DNA of 64,000 nucleotides from Arthrobacter terricola. Its GTDB lineage: Bacteria > Actinomycetota > Actinomycetes > Actinomycetales > Micrococcaceae. Of this stretch, positions 9,301 through 17,774 are shown one piece after another. The translations under genes were made by a program, and so were the position numbers. The stretch is from contig NZ_SMRU01000010.1 of the NCBI RefSeq assembly GCF_004354015.1, positions 1 to 64,000 of the forward strand, written 5' to 3'. Below the pieces are notes generated by a model. It did no database searches, had not been told where the DNA came from, and saw only the letters and a list, made by a program, of their open reading frames with translations. Each line of letters opens with the position of its first letter. The stretch's first letter is position 1.

Positions 9301-10022
9301 TCGGTGGGGTGGTGCAGCGCGGGACCGGACAGCGAGCGCTGGTCGGCCACCGCGAACCAGCGCATCTGGTCCACTTCGTCCCCGAAGAACTCCACCCGGA
9401 TGGGGTGGTCTTCGGTGGGCGGGAAGACGTCCAGAATCCCGCCCCTCACGGCAAACTCACCACGGTGGGTCACCATGTCCACACGCGAGTAGGCGGCGTC
9501 GGCAAGCTTGCGCACGAGCTCGGTGAAGGGAATTTCCTGGCCTACCCGCAGCGTCACGGGGACCAGCTCACCCAACCCGGCCACGACAGGCTGGACCACG
9601 GCGCGAACCGGCGCCACGACCACCCGCAGGGGTCCCGCCGTCGAACTTTCCGGGTGCGCTAGCCTGCGAAGCACCGAGAGCCGGCGGCCCACAGTGTCCG
9701 ATCGGGGCGAGAGCCGCTCATGCGGCAAGGTCTCCCAACTCGGGAAAACAGCGACGGAATCCGCGGGGAGGTACGCCCCAAGTGCCTCGGCCAGGTCCTC
9801 CGCCTCGCGGCCGGTGGCGGTCACGGCCAGCACGACGGCGGCACTGGAGTCCTGCGTGGCGAGGCCGTCGGCCATCTCGGCCAGGAGCGCCGCCCTGAGG
9901 CCCGCGGGCGCACTGATCTGGTAGTCGTTGCTGCGTCCGTCGAAGCTTCGCGCGGCTTGGTTGCTGATACGCGCAAAACTCGCGTCCTCGGCCAGTGCGC
10001 GGCGCAGACCGTTGAGGCTCAT
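6384..10022 (-). CDS. mfd: Transcription-repair coupling factor Mfd (1212 aa)
   Basis: Mfd removes RNA polymerase stalled at DNA lesions and recruits the UvrABC excision machinery. ATG at 10022 is preferred over an in-frame codon 13 residues earlier because AGGAG lies 8 bases upstream and MSLNGLRRAL is the usual start. In order: UvrB-like N-terminal module (TLPHERLSPRSDTVGRR), the RNA-polymerase-interacting CarD-like domain near residue 520 (GDFVVHEQHGIGKFVEL), Walker A near 684 (GDVGYGKTE), DEEQRFGV near 784, helicase motifs (SATPIPRTLEMS, QLRGRVGRGRERAYAY) and the C-terminal TRCF domain. Length is normal for actinobacteria. Confidence 0.97.
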   Translation of the reverse strand: MSLNGLRRALAEDASFARISNQAARSFDGRSNDYQISAPAGLRAALLAEMADGLATQDSSAAVVLAVTATGREAEDLAEALGAYLPADSVAVFPSWETLPHERLSPRSDTVGRRLSVLRRLAHPESSTAGPLRVVVAPVRAVVQPVVAGLGELVPVTLRVGQEIPFTELVRKLADAAYSRVDMVTHRGEFAVRGGILDVFPPTEDHPIRVEFFGDEVDQMRWFAVADQRSLSGPALHHPTELHAPPCREILITPSVMSRAAKLKAEMPAAADMLEKIAGGIAVEGMESLAPVLVDAMVPFVEQLPAGSLSVVIEPEKVRTRAHDLAATNEEFLEAAWSTASDGGAAPLDLASHAAATLHEASFRSLTETRSAALAHEVSWWSITSLATDEELVLDIDVLNLHAREPRGYQGDVAEMLEFIGSHVREQWRIVVATDGPGPAQRLAELFHDADIPCSRVDSLAEEPQAGIIEVTTAAVGRGFVLDGLKLALLTEADLLGRSSAASTKDMRRMPSKRRNAVDPLQLHAGDFVVHEQHGIGKFVELIQRKVAGSAPGDAGLREYLVLEYAASKRGAPGDRLFVPTDQLDQVTRYVGGDTPTLSKMGGADWASTKSKARKAVKEIAGELIRLYSARMASRGHAFAPDTPWQRELEEAFPYVETPDQLTTINEVKADMEREIPMDRLVSGDVGYGKTEIAVRAAFKAVQDGKQVAVLVPTTLLAQQHYETFTERFSGFPLRVRPLSRFQNSKEAKETSDGVKNGSVDVVIGTHRLLSKDFEFKDLGLVIVDEEQRFGVEHKEALKKMRTNVDVLAMSATPIPRTLEMSLTGIRETSTLATPPEERHPVLTYVGPFTNKQTSAAIRRELMREGQVFFVHNRVSSIERIAAQIRELVPEARVEVAHGQMSESRLEKIIVDFWEKRFDVLVCTTIIETGLDISNANTLIVDGADKYGLSQLHQLRGRVGRGRERAYAYFLYPSEKPLGEVALERLKAVAAHNELGAGMQLAMKDLEIRGAGNLLGGEQSGHIQGVGFDLYIRLVGEAVAEYRGDAEEKAAEMKIELPVNAHLPHDYVPGERLRLEAYRKLAAAMTNEAIDEVLAELVDRYGEPPLPAKNLIDVARFRVGAREAGLSDVALQGNFIRFSPAQLPESKVMRLNRMYPGSQVKPALDAVLIPKPKTARIGGRDLQDAEILEWAKNVIDAVFAAAPAATAPQTAG

Positions 10023-10132
10023 CGCTGGAACTCCTAGGGTGGGTTCTGGGGCAGGCAACACAAATGCCCGGAATTCCTGACGGATCCCGGGTCATTCCAG
10101 ACTACCCCGCCCCCGGCACGGAGGAGTCCGCA

Positions 10133-10438
10133 GTGAACGACGCACACCAGCCCCGGCGAACTGTCCTGGTGACCGGGGCCACCGGCTACATCGGCGGGCG
10201 CTTGGTACCCCGGCTCCTGGAAGCCGACTACAGGGTCAAGGTCCTCGTCCGATCGCCGCAGAAAATCGCCAGCGTTCCTTGGCGGGACGACGTGGAATCG
10301 TCCCCCGGCCCGACGGCGGGCTCACGGGTTATCGCCGCGCCGTCGCCTTGGCGCTTGGCAAGGAACGGGACGGTCAGGTGGAGACCACTAGGGCGAACGC
10401 CGGCGCCGATGCCGATCCCCTTCCGAGCGACCCGGAGT
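10133..10438 (+). pseudogene. Remnant of an NAD(P)-binding SDR/NmrA-like oxidoreductase
   Basis: GTG at 10133 has an excellent ribosome binding site (GGAGGAG, 10120-10126) and about 50 codons of a Rossmann-fold N-terminus (RRTVLVTGATGYIGGRLVPRLL, then YRVKVLVRSPQKI). Around 10295 the sequence jumps: the next recognisable piece, in another frame, is ALALGKERDGQVETT...DADPLPSDPE, which fits a region some 180 residues further along in SDR proteins of the DUF2867 type. The remaining C-terminus is missing. This is a gene reduced by an internal deletion and 3' loss, not a functional enzyme. Confidence 0.7.
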
Positions 10439-10453
10439 GCCTGATTTTACCCG

Positions 10454-10504
10454 CGATGTCGCGGAACATCGCTCGTGCGGCGGCAGACTTGCAAGCGAGC
10501 GATG
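10454..10504 (+). other. Inverted repeats ahead of the DUF2505 gene
   Basis: Two overlapping inverted repeats: CGATGT/ACATCG (10454-10459 with 10466-10471) and CATCGCTCG/CGAGCGATG (10467-10475 with 10496-10504). They could be a weak terminator of the dead SDR gene or an operator for the gene at 10586. Confidence 0.3.
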
Positions 10505-10585
10505 CAGCTTCCCCGTAGGATGTTTCGGGAGCCCAACCGCTCCCAAACGAACGTACTCCCCAGCGAGATATACACGGAGGACCCC

Positions 10586-11083
10586 ATGGCCCTGACCGCA
10601 TCCACCACCCTGCCCTACGCCGTAGGCCGCGTCACCGCGACGTTCATCGACGAGGATTTCCTTCGCCACACCAGCGAATACGTCGGCGGCACCTTGGAGT
10701 CCTTCACGATCGATGGCGATGTTGCCGGCGCTTTCACCACTACCACCGTGCGGACGCTGCCCACCACCCGGCTTCCTGAAATCGCACGGAAGTTCGTGGG
10801 CGAAAGCCTCACCGTGACCCAGACGGAAAAGTGGGACGCTCCCACGGCCGACGGCTCCCGCACCAGCCACATCGCGCTGAAGGTCTCCGGCGCCCCGCTG
10901 GACGTCACCGCGGTACAGCGCCTCGTGGCCGAAGACGGCAACACCCGCGTTGAGCTCGAGGGCACGGTTTCTTCGTCCGTGCCGTTCCTCGGGGGCAAGA
11001 TTGCCGACGCCGCAGAGCCGATGGTGGGCAAGGCGCTCAAGATCCAGGCGCAGCAGGCCGAGTCCTGGCTCGAAAGCCACTAG
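10586..11083 (+). CDS. DUF2505 domain protein (165 aa)
   Basis: A DUF2505 family protein, common in Micrococcaceae and mycobacteria; the fold is probably START-like (lipid or small hydrophobic ligand binding), but no function is established. ATG at 10586 follows GGAGG at good spacing; the family typically starts with MALTAS followed by an early aromatic/Tyr motif. The sequence alternates beta strands (FTTTTVRTLPT, LTVTQTEKW, VELEGTVSSSVPFLGGKI) and ends with an amphipathic helix. It is monocistronic, with hairpins on both sides. Confidence 0.8.
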   Translation: MALTASTTLPYAVGRVTATFIDEDFLRHTSEYVGGTLESFTIDGDVAGAFTTTTVRTLPTTRLPEIARKFVGESLTVTQTEKWDAPTADGSRTSHIALKVSGAPLDVTAVQRLVAEDGNTRVELEGTVSSSVPFLGGKIADAAEPMVGKALKIQAQQAESWLESH

Positions 11084-11104
11084 TCCACGTAGCTAGCGCT
11101 ATCT

Positions 11105-11155
11105 GAAGCGCAGTGGGTGACGCCTGACATTTCGCGACGGCACCCACTGCGCTTC
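11105..11155 (+). terminator. Hairpin after DUF2505 gene
   Basis: Perfect 15-bp stem GAAGCGCAGTGGGTG (11105-11119) with 11141-11155 and a 21-base loop, 21 bases after the stop codon. Confidence 0.6.
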
Positions 11156-11245
11156 CGTTGGATAAAATAGGACAAATAAAATAGAACAAGGTGCGCCGGG
11201 AAGTCTGGTCGGCAACAATATTGCCGACCCCTCAAGGAGTACCGA

Positions 11246-12526
11246 TTGGCACGCCGCCCGCGCACCACGTCCCCTGCCGCAAACCCAGTCCTCGCAATCC
11301 TCCGCACCGAAACGGTCGGCGGAGCCCTGTTGCTCGCCGCAACCGTCCTTGCACTCGCCTGGGCGAATTCCCCTTTTGCCGGTGCCTATTTCGCGCTCCG
11401 CGAGCTAAAGCTCGGGTACGCGCCCTGGCATCTCGAATTGAGCCTGGGCAATTGGGCCGCAGATGGCCTCCTCGCCATCTTCTTCTTCCTCGCAGGCCTT
11501 GAATTGAAGCGAGAATTCGTGGCCGGGGAATTGCGGAATCCCGCAAAGGCGATCGTGCCCGTAGCAGCAGCCGCGGGAGGCGTCGCACTTCCCGCCCTCA
11601 TCTATGTCTTCGTCAACCTCGGCGCAGGCAATTCCGGCATAGGTGCGCCAACGCTCCAGGGCTGGGCGATCCCGACAGCAACGGACATCGCGTTCGCCCT
11701 GGCGGTCCTGGCGGTCATCAACACCCACCTGCCGGCAGCATTGCGGGTTTTCCTCCTGACCCTCGCGGTCGTTGACGACCTGATCGCCATCGGCATCATT
11801 GCCTTCTTCTACTCACACGGACTCGAGCCGGTCATGCTATTGGCCGCCGTAGTGCCTTTGGGGCTGTTCACCCTGCTGGTCCGGAAGCAGGTCCGCAGTT
11901 GGTATCTGCTGCTCCCCCTCGCCGCCACCACCTGGGCATTTGTCCATGCCTCGGGCATCCATGCCACCGTGGCAGGGGTATTGCTTGGATTCGCGGTACC
12001 CGTGAGCCTCGCACAGACTTTTGAACACCGGATCCGGCCGTTTTCGTCAGGCTTTGCCGTGCCCGTTTTCGCGTTCTTCTCCGCCGGGGTTTCCCTTGGC
12101 GGCGTCCCCGGGCTCGGCGCGGCCCTCGCCGACCCGGTGGCGATCGGCATAGTCGTGGCTCTCGTAGCGGGCAAGGCCGTGGGGGTTTTCGGCACCACGT
12201 TCCTTGTTGCCAAGACGACCCATGCCCGGTTGGACGATGACCTCGCCTGGGTGGACGTCGCTGGCCTGTCCCTGTTGGCCGGCGTCGGCTTCACGGTTTC
12301 GTTGTTGATCGCCGAACTCGGCTTCGGTACCGGTTCCCCGCACGACGACCACGCGAAAGTCGCCATCCTCACGGGTTCTCTCATCGCGGCGCTCCTCGCC
12401 GCCGTCGTCCTCAAAAGCCGCAACAGGCACTACCGGCGCGTGGCGCATGGTGAAAATGGCTATGACGACGGCGGTGAGGTAGGTGGTGTTTTTCGGGCAG
12501 AAATAACGCCTTCGGAGGGCGAGTAG
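11246..12526 (+). CDS. nhaA: Na+/H+ antiporter NhaA (426 aa)
   Basis: NhaA exchanges sodium for protons across the membrane and supports pH and salt homeostasis. TTG at 11246 follows AAGGAG (11234-11239) at suitable spacing, and the product begins with the usual short cytoplasmic helix ([18 protein letters not shown]). About twelve membrane segments are visible. Key residues are present: TATDIAFAL containing the conserved Asp of TM4 and VVDDLIAI containing the paired Asp of TM5 that binds the ion. Other family motifs include [13 protein letters not shown] and [13 protein letters not shown]. The C-terminal tail past the last helix (about 30 residues) is poorly conserved. Confidence 0.95.
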   Translation: MARRPRTTSPAANPVLAILRTETVGGALLLAATVLALAWANSPFAGAYFALRELKLGYAPWHLELSLGNWAADGLLAIFFFLAGLELKREFVAGELRNPAKAIVPVAAAAGGVALPALIYVFVNLGAGNSGIGAPTLQGWAIPTATDIAFALAVLAVINTHLPAALRVFLLTLAVVDDLIAIGIIAFFYSHGLEPVMLLAAVVPLGLFTLLVRKQVRSWYLLLPLAATTWAFVHASGIHATVAGVLLGFAVPVSLAQTFEHRIRPFSSGFAVPVFAFFSAGVSLGGVPGLGAALADPVAIGIVVALVAGKAVGVFGTTFLVAKTTHARLDDDLAWVDVAGLSLLAGVGFTVSLLIAELGFGTGSPHDDHAKVAILTGSLIAALLAAVVLKSRNRHYRRVAHGENGYDDGGEVGGVFRAEITPSEGE

Positions 12527-12750
12527 TGCAATTACTAAATCGAGTGGTGAACACTCGAAGTGGAGTGGTGGGCACGCTGTTTGCGCTGTTTCGGCAGGAA
12601 TATCTTGCTGCTATGGACGCGAATAGTATGGAACGGGTGTGGCACGGGAGCCACAGGAAGGCGCAGCCAAAGAACTGGTCCTTGTTCTTTGTTTGGGCAG
12701 TTCTCGGGCTCATGTCGATTTCGGTTCTCATCGCAGCAGTACCCAAATGA
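12526..12750 (+). CDS. Small single-span membrane protein (74 aa), hypothetical
   Basis: The GTG start overlaps the last base of the nhaA stop and has GGAGGG (12514-12519) upstream, pointing to translational coupling with nhaA. An internal ATG at 12613 would give a 45-residue form. The C-terminal half has one hydrophobic segment (WSLFFVWAVLGLMSISVLIAAV) after a basic stretch. No family is recognised. Its position suggests an NhaA-associated small protein, but this is only inference. A terminator follows. Confidence 0.5.
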   Translation: MQLLNRVVNTRSGVVGTLFALFRQEYLAAMDANSMERVWHGSHRKAQPKNWSLFFVWAVLGLMSISVLIAAVPK

Positions 12751-12783
12751 TGCGGTGAACAAGCCAACGTTATAACAGTTCAA

Positions 12784-12818
12784 AAAAGCTCGGGCCGGTA
12801 AAACGGGTCCGAGCTTTT
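12784..12818 (+). terminator. Rho-independent terminator
   Basis: Stem AAAAGCTCGG (12784-12793) with CCGAGCTTTT (12809-12818), loop of about 15 bases, T-rich end. It terminates nhaA and the small ORF. Confidence 0.8.
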
Positions 12819-12862
12819 CTATGCCATGTTGAATTTCCAATGAGAACGGCGCTGAAAACGCA

Positions 12863-13000
12863 TCAGCGCACAAAACCCGTGACCGCGGCAAGGACCGTCA
12901 CGAAGACGAGGGCCACGAGCATGCCCACGACCACAAACTCGGCACGCCGGACCCTGTGCTGGCTCCGGCGCCACTCGCGCCTGCTCTCCAAGATGATCAT
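12863..13000 (-). CDS. Small membrane protein (45 aa), hypothetical
   Basis: ATG at 13000, stop at 12863. The translation starts MIILESRREWRRSQHRVRR, strongly basic, and then has one hydrophobic segment (FVVVGMLVALVFVTVLAAVTGF), a pattern expected of a real small inner-membrane protein. It lies 45 bases downstream of sufU on the same strand. There is no good ribosome binding site, so support is the hydrophobicity pattern and codon choice only. Confidence 0.4.
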   Translation of the reverse strand: MIILESRREWRRSQHRVRRAEFVVVGMLVALVFVTVLAAVTGFVR

Positions 13001-13045
13001 GATCCGAGGCTAAGGCAGTGCCTCGGCCTCCCAATAGAGTGGACG

Positions 13046-13528
13046 CTACTCGACTCCGGACTCCGCTTGACGGAGTGCATCTTCCGCGGCTACCCATGCG
13101 AGCATGGCGCATTTCACGCGCGCGGGGTACTTCGCGACTCCCGCCAAGGCCGCGGCATCCTGCAGGAGCTCCTCATCGGCCTCGAGCTTGCCCCTGGAAC
13201 GCATCAATTCACGGAAGTGGTCGATGGTGTGGTGGAAGGGGCCCGTGGGCATGCCGGGCGCGATTTCGCTCAGGATCGACGCGGAAGCCATCGAGATGGC
13301 GCAGCCGTCACCGTGCCAATGGATTTCGCTGACGGCCTGCCCGTCCGCATTCACGCCGACGCTGAGCCGGAGCGTGATTTCATCTCCGCAGACGGGATTG
13401 AGCTGGTGACTCTCCCCTGTACCGGCCGTTCCCGACGCGAGCGCAGGAAGGCCCGCCAGGTCCCCGCCGGTCCGCGCTTTCGAGTGCTCGAGGATGAGCT
13501 GTTGATACAAGGAGTCCAAGCCGCTCAT
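13046..13528 (-). CDS. sufU: Fe-S cluster assembly protein SufU (160 aa)
   Basis: SufU is the zinc-dependent sulfur acceptor that takes persulfide sulfur from SufS for iron-sulfur cluster assembly. The three conserved cysteines are in the expected places: NPVCGDEI, GDGCAISMASASIL and RVKCAMLAW, with the aspartate of NPVCGDE. Length and the insertion between the first and second half match SufU rather than IscU. The start ATG overlaps the sufS stop by 4 bases (ATGA), so the two are translated together. Confidence 0.93.
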   Translation of the reverse strand: MSGLDSLYQQLILEHSKARTGGDLAGLPALASGTAGTGESHQLNPVCGDEITLRLSVGVNADGQAVSEIHWHGDGCAISMASASILSEIAPGMPTGPFHHTIDHFRELMRSRGKLEADEELLQDAAALAGVAKYPARVKCAMLAWVAAEDALRQAESGVE

Positions 13529-14859
13529 GCCTTGCCTCCCGTGGCCGTTACGCCGAAGTAGGGCCGGATCTGCGCAACGGCCTCAAGCAGCACGTCGACC
13601 TCGTCCGTAGTGGTGTAGAGGTAGGTGCTCGCCCTCGTTGACGCCGTCAGGCCGAGCCTGCGGTGCAGTGGCTGGGCGCAGTGGTGGCCCACCCGGACGG
13701 CGATGCCCAATTCGTCAAGGTACTGGCCGACGTCGTGCGCGTGGACCCCGGCGACGTCGAACGCCGCCAGGCCCGTCCGTTCCTCGCCCGCCGCGGGTCC
13801 AAGCACGCGGACGCCGTCGATGGCCGTGAGGCCCGTGACAAGCCGCTGCCCGAGCTCCGCCTCGCGGAGGGCCACCCGTTCCATGCCGGTTTCGCTCAGG
13901 TAGTTCGCGGCAGAAGCGAGTGCCACCGCCTGGGAAATGGCCTGGGTACCGGCCTCGAAACGTTGCGGAGAAGGCAGGTACTCGGCCTGTTCCATGGTCA
14001 CCTTGGTGATCATCGACCCGCCCGTCAGGAAAGGCGGCATGGCGTTCAGCAATTCGCTGCGCCCGAAGACCGCGCCGATCCCCGTTGGGCCAAGCATCTT
14101 GTGGCCCGAGAAGACCGCGAAATCCACGTCCAACGCCTTGAAGTCCACGGGAAGATGCGGAACCGACTGGCAAGCGTCCAGGACCACCAAGGCCCCTACT
14201 TCACGGGCCATCCGGACCAGGACGTCCACTGGATTGATGTTGCCCAGGACGTTCGAGGTGTGAGTGAAGGCCAGGATCTTCGTGCGGCCCGAGACCAGCT
14301 TCGCGGCCTCCTCAAGCCGCAACGCACCGGCGTCGTCGATGGGAATGAACCGGAGCGTCGCGCCCGTCCGCCGGCAGAGCTCCTGCCACGGGATCAAGTT
14401 GGCGTGGTGTTCCATTTCCGTGACGAGCACCTCGTCACCCGGCTTCAGGGCGAACCGCTCCGCCCCACCGCCCACGTTGCCGGCGCTGGCATTCGAGAAC
14501 GAATAGGCGAGCAGGTTCAGCCCGGCCGTGGCGTTGGCCGTCCAGATCAGTTCATCGTCCGCCACGCCCACAAAGCGCGCCACCGTGGCACGGGCGTCCT
14601 CGAACGCATCCGTCGCTTCCACCGCGAGGTGGTGGGCTCCCCGGTGGACTGCCGCGTTCCGCTGCTCGTAGAACTCCTGCTCCGCCTCCAGCACGCTCCG
14701 GGGGTTTTGGGAGGTCGCACTGGAGTCCAGGTAGACCAGCGGTTTGCCGTTGATTTCCTGGTCAAGGACGGGGAAGTCAGTGCGGATTCGCCGGACTTCA
14801 TCATCGTCGAGCGCGGAAATCCGGGAATCTCCCCAAACAGGGGTGGAAACCGTTGTCAA
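13525..14859 (-). CDS. sufS: Cysteine desulfurase SufS (444 aa)
   Basis: PLP-dependent enzyme that removes sulfur from cysteine and passes it to SufU. The start is TTG at 14859 with AGGAG 8 bases upstream. Visible signatures: EVLVTEMEHHANLIPW, LDACQSVPHLPVD, SGHKMLGPTGIG (PLP lysine), and RVGHHCAQPLHRR (active-site cysteine on the mobile loop), with RASTYLYTT near the end. SufBCD are not in the window, so this is an isolated sufS-sufU pair. About 145 gene-free bases separate it from the regulator gene upstream. Confidence 0.95.
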   Translation of the reverse strand: MTTVSTPVWGDSRISALDDDEVRRIRTDFPVLDQEINGKPLVYLDSSATSQNPRSVLEAEQEFYEQRNAAVHRGAHHLAVEATDAFEDARATVARFVGVADDELIWTANATAGLNLLAYSFSNASAGNVGGGAERFALKPGDEVLVTEMEHHANLIPWQELCRRTGATLRFIPIDDAGALRLEEAAKLVSGRTKILAFTHTSNVLGNINPVDVLVRMAREVGALVVLDACQSVPHLPVDFKALDVDFAVFSGHKMLGPTGIGAVFGRSELLNAMPPFLTGGSMITKVTMEQAEYLPSPQRFEAGTQAISQAVALASAANYLSETGMERVALREAELGQRLVTGLTAIDGVRVLGPAAGEERTGLAAFDVAGVHAHDVGQYLDELGIAVRVGHHCAQPLHRRLGLTASTRASTYLYTTTDEVDVLLEAVAQIRPYFGVTATGGKA

Positions 14860-15004
14860 AACTAGTGCTCCTTGGAGGAAGACGTTCTCGAGGACCGGGT
14901 GGCAATCCTCGCGGGCAGCCGCCGGGTGTGGCGGCGTTACCTAGTAATTGTCCCACCAATCCGGGTAGGCGCCTTCCTCCAGGCGGCAAACAGGGCCGCC
15001 GCCC

Positions 15005-17659
15005 CTACTCTTCAGGCTTCGCCAGCTCGTCCCACAGCTCGGAGAGTTTCTGCCTTCGCGAGACTCCGAGCTTTCCATAGACCCGTTGCAGGTGGGCGTT
15101 GACCGTGTTCACGGCGATGCCCAGCCGGGCGGCCACCTCCGCGCTGCTTAGCCCGGAAGCCACCAAGGCGGTCACTTCCCGTTCGCGTTGGGAAAGCTTG
15201 ACGACGGCCGGCGAAGCACCCGATCCCGGCTCCTGGCCTTCCGGGTGCGTTTCCTCGGGTGCCGGCGCCTCCTCGAGGTCGAAACCCTTGTCCGGCTCGG
15301 CTTCGTTCCACGGCCCTTGCCCGAAATCCTGCGGCAATCCTTCGCCGGACGGGATGCCGGATTCGGCGCTCCAAGCCAGCTCCGCCACGCCCAATCCTTG
15401 CTGGCGGGCACCGCGGCTGCCGGTGCGGGCTGCCAGTCCGAGGTTCAACATTTCCAAGGCACGGTGTCCCTTCTTTGCCGCCGATCCGGCCAGCTGGAGG
15501 AGTTTCCGATGCGAATGTTCCGCGCCGATCAACACGGAGCGGGCTGCCGATGCGTAGCTCTCGGCGAGTTGCGATGCCAGGTAGTTGCCGCCGCTCCTGC
15601 GGGCATCGTAGGCCGCCAAAGCGCGGCGCACCTGGTTGACGTCGCCCAGCAGCCACGAGGCGGCGGCCAGACCGCCGAGCGTTGGCGGCAGGAGTCCGTC
15701 CGGATCGGCTTCGTCCAGCCTGGACTTCGCTTGGCGGAATTGTTCGCACGCCAGTTCCAGGCTGCCCTGCCTGGCGAGGACCAATGCACGGTACAGGTGT
15801 GCCGATCCGCCAAAGTAACTCAAGCGGTTGCTGTAGCTGGAGCTCCCGGCGCAGAACATTTCCGAGCCGCCCCATTGCCCTCGCCAAATCAGGTTGGATC
15901 CGTGGATGGTGAGCACTGTGGAGTGGAAGTCGACCGGGCACCGCGGCAAGCGGTCCAACGATTCGAGCGCCACCGTGGAGAGTCCGACGGCGTCCGCGAA
16001 CCGCCCGCTCACAGCCAACCCTTGGGAGACAAGCGCCATGAGGAGCACTCCCGCCGGGCTTGGCGGCGGCAACTGGCGTTCCGGTCCAAGCCCGGCGTCG
16101 ACCAGTTGCGCGTGGCACAGCCGCCGGAACAGCTCGCCCGACGGCGGCGGCCAGCTGCCGTTTTGCGCGTCGAGGTACAGCTGGAGGACGTCCAGTTCGT
16201 CGCGGACGGCCGTCGGGTCGGCCGGTCCTGACTCCCCCGGCGGGAGGTCGACGGCGGCAGCTTCCAGCCGCCGTCGGGCATCATCCAGGACTGTCTGCAG
16301 GACGTTTGGTCCAGGAGAGGTCGGCCAGAGGGCGTGGAGCAGCAACCAGACAGCGCCGGCAAAATCCGCCGTGGCGACGTCCCCCGTGTTCGCCACGAGG
16401 CCCTTGAGGATCCTGACCGCGCCTGGAAAATCCCTCGAGTGGTAGCGCGCCCGCGCCAATTCCAGGCCCGCGGGCAGGGCAAACTCCGGACCATGCACGG
16501 CCTCGGCCGCCTTGCGCGCCCGCTTGTTGTCGTGGAGGTCGTTCGCCGCGATCGCGACGGCGAGGAGGTCGGCGTCGGTGACCGGCAGTCCGCTTTCCAG
16601 TTCCAGGTCGACCCGGCGGAACAGCGTCCACAGCGAGCTGTCAGGAACGGATGCCAACATGGTGTAAATGCTTCGGCGAAGCTCGAGCCGGCGGGAAGGC
16701 TCCAACTGCTGACGCGCCAGCCGCCCCTCAGCGGCATGGCCCAGCGAAACCATGTGTTGATGGTCCAGCTGGACCCGGATGGTCCCATCGTTCCGGAGGG
16801 CTTCGAGGGCACGGCCCTGGACCAGTTCCTCGAGCACGGCCAACGGGATCGGTTCAGCGACGGCCAGGATGTCCACTACCTCACGCTGCGGCACCGAATA
16901 CGCTTCGAGGCGGTGTCTGGTCAGCTCCAACGCCTGGGAACCGTCGACGCGGATGGGTCGCGACAAGGTCCAGGTGTCGGCCTGTTCCACGATCTCGCCG
17001 CGCGCGGCGGCTTCGTCCAGGATCAATTTCGCAGTCTGCAGGTTGCCGCCCGTGAGCGCATGGATGTCACGGACGACGCTCCCTGCCGCACGCCCGGCCA
17101 GGCGGTCGTCGATGAATTCGCGTACCTGCTCCTGGGTCAGGTCCTCAAGCGCCACTACCGAGAGTTGCCTTGAGACGACGGACTCCATAAGCTCCATCCT
17201 CAGCGGCCGGTCCGAGCGGTGGGTCGCGATCATGCGGATGTCCGGTTCAACCAGCAATTGGCTCAAAAGCCACAAGGACATGTCATCGAGGAAGTCGATA
17301 TTGTCCAGCACCAAGAGGACGGGCGAGCCCGGCGTTGCCGCGGCGCGCACTGCCTTCCGGCACTCGCTCACGATCGATCTCGGCCACACCTTGGCACGGG
17401 CCGGCAGGTCCGGAACGAGGGCCATTGCTATGCCGAACGGGATGTCCGCGAACGACTCGGAGACGTAGTGCGATATGACACTGAACGATCCACGCAAAAC
17501 GGTCGCGGCGGCGTCCAGCAGGGTGGTCATTCCCGAACCGCCCGGCCCGGAGAGAATCACGCCGGCAGGTTCGGGCCCTGACAGAGCAACAACAATCTCC
17601 TGGAGCTCGGCTGCCCGAATGATCGGGGGCGAGGTATGGGTCCCTTCGATATCGTCCAT
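15005..17659 (-). CDS. Large ATPase-domain LuxR regulator 1 (884 aa)
   Basis: A LAL/MalT-like regulator: N-terminal STAND-type ATPase, a long alpha-helical TPR-like middle, and a C-terminal LuxR helix-turn-helix (LSQREREVTALVASGLSSAEVAARLGIAV..., then VYGKLGVSRR). The Walker A segment near residue 40 reads GPGGSGMTT: the lysine that contacts phosphate is replaced by methionine, while Walker B (VLLVLDNIDFLDD) is intact. The helix-turn-helix differs from the other four regulators (NTVNAHLQ instead of RTVEGHLY). A promoter element shared with the polysaccharide operons lies at 17735-17774. It diverges from the secreted protein gene at 18137. Confidence 0.88.
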   Translation of the reverse strand: MDDIEGTHTSPPIIRAAELQEIVVALSGPEPAGVILSGPGGSGMTTLLDAAATVLRGSFSVISHYVSESFADIPFGIAMALVPDLPARAKVWPRSIVSECRKAVRAAATPGSPVLLVLDNIDFLDDMSLWLLSQLLVEPDIRMIATHRSDRPLRMELMESVVSRQLSVVALEDLTQEQVREFIDDRLAGRAAGSVVRDIHALTGGNLQTAKLILDEAAARGEIVEQADTWTLSRPIRVDGSQALELTRHRLEAYSVPQREVVDILAVAEPIPLAVLEELVQGRALEALRNDGTIRVQLDHQHMVSLGHAAEGRLARQQLEPSRRLELRRSIYTMLASVPDSSLWTLFRRVDLELESGLPVTDADLLAVAIAANDLHDNKRARKAAEAVHGPEFALPAGLELARARYHSRDFPGAVRILKGLVANTGDVATADFAGAVWLLLHALWPTSPGPNVLQTVLDDARRRLEAAAVDLPPGESGPADPTAVRDELDVLQLYLDAQNGSWPPPSGELFRRLCHAQLVDAGLGPERQLPPPSPAGVLLMALVSQGLAVSGRFADAVGLSTVALESLDRLPRCPVDFHSTVLTIHGSNLIWRGQWGGSEMFCAGSSSYSNRLSYFGGSAHLYRALVLARQGSLELACEQFRQAKSRLDEADPDGLLPPTLGGLAAASWLLGDVNQVRRALAAYDARRSGGNYLASQLAESYASAARSVLIGAEHSHRKLLQLAGSAAKKGHRALEMLNLGLAARTGSRGARQQGLGVAELAWSAESGIPSGEGLPQDFGQGPWNEAEPDKGFDLEEAPAPEETHPEGQEPGSGASPAVVKLSQREREVTALVASGLSSAEVAARLGIAVNTVNAHLQRVYGKLGVSRRQKLSELWDELAKPEE

Positions 17660-17734
17660 GGTCCTGTCTCATCGTTGGGCCGCCCGGACAGATATGCCTG
17701 TTGGCCGCGGCACGGACCGGTGTCTTTTCCAAAC

Positions 17735-17774
17735 GTTACCTGCGGGTTCTTTGCCTGGATTGAGTGGTAACTAC
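17735..17774 (-). promoter_or_regulatory. Shared promoter element, copy A (regulator 1)
   Basis: On the minus strand GTAG-TTA-CCACTC (17774-17762), 21 bases, then GGTAAC (17740-17735) as -10-like hexamer; the start codon of regulator 1 is about 75 bases further. Same architecture as 22354-22393, 27398-27437 and 33293-33332. Confidence 0.6.

Noticed and set aside
7860..9662. A 600-codon open frame on the plus strand across mfd
   Set aside because: It is antisense to the clearly functional mfd gene; long antisense frames are expected at high third-position G/C. No protein family signs or ribosome binding site.
13037..13049. GAGTGG-ACG-CTAC, an exact core match to the shared promoter element
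   Set aside because: It overlaps the sufU stop codon and the hexamer at the required spacing (CCTTAG) is not a good -10; flanks differ. Probably chance, although a small ORF does start at 13000.
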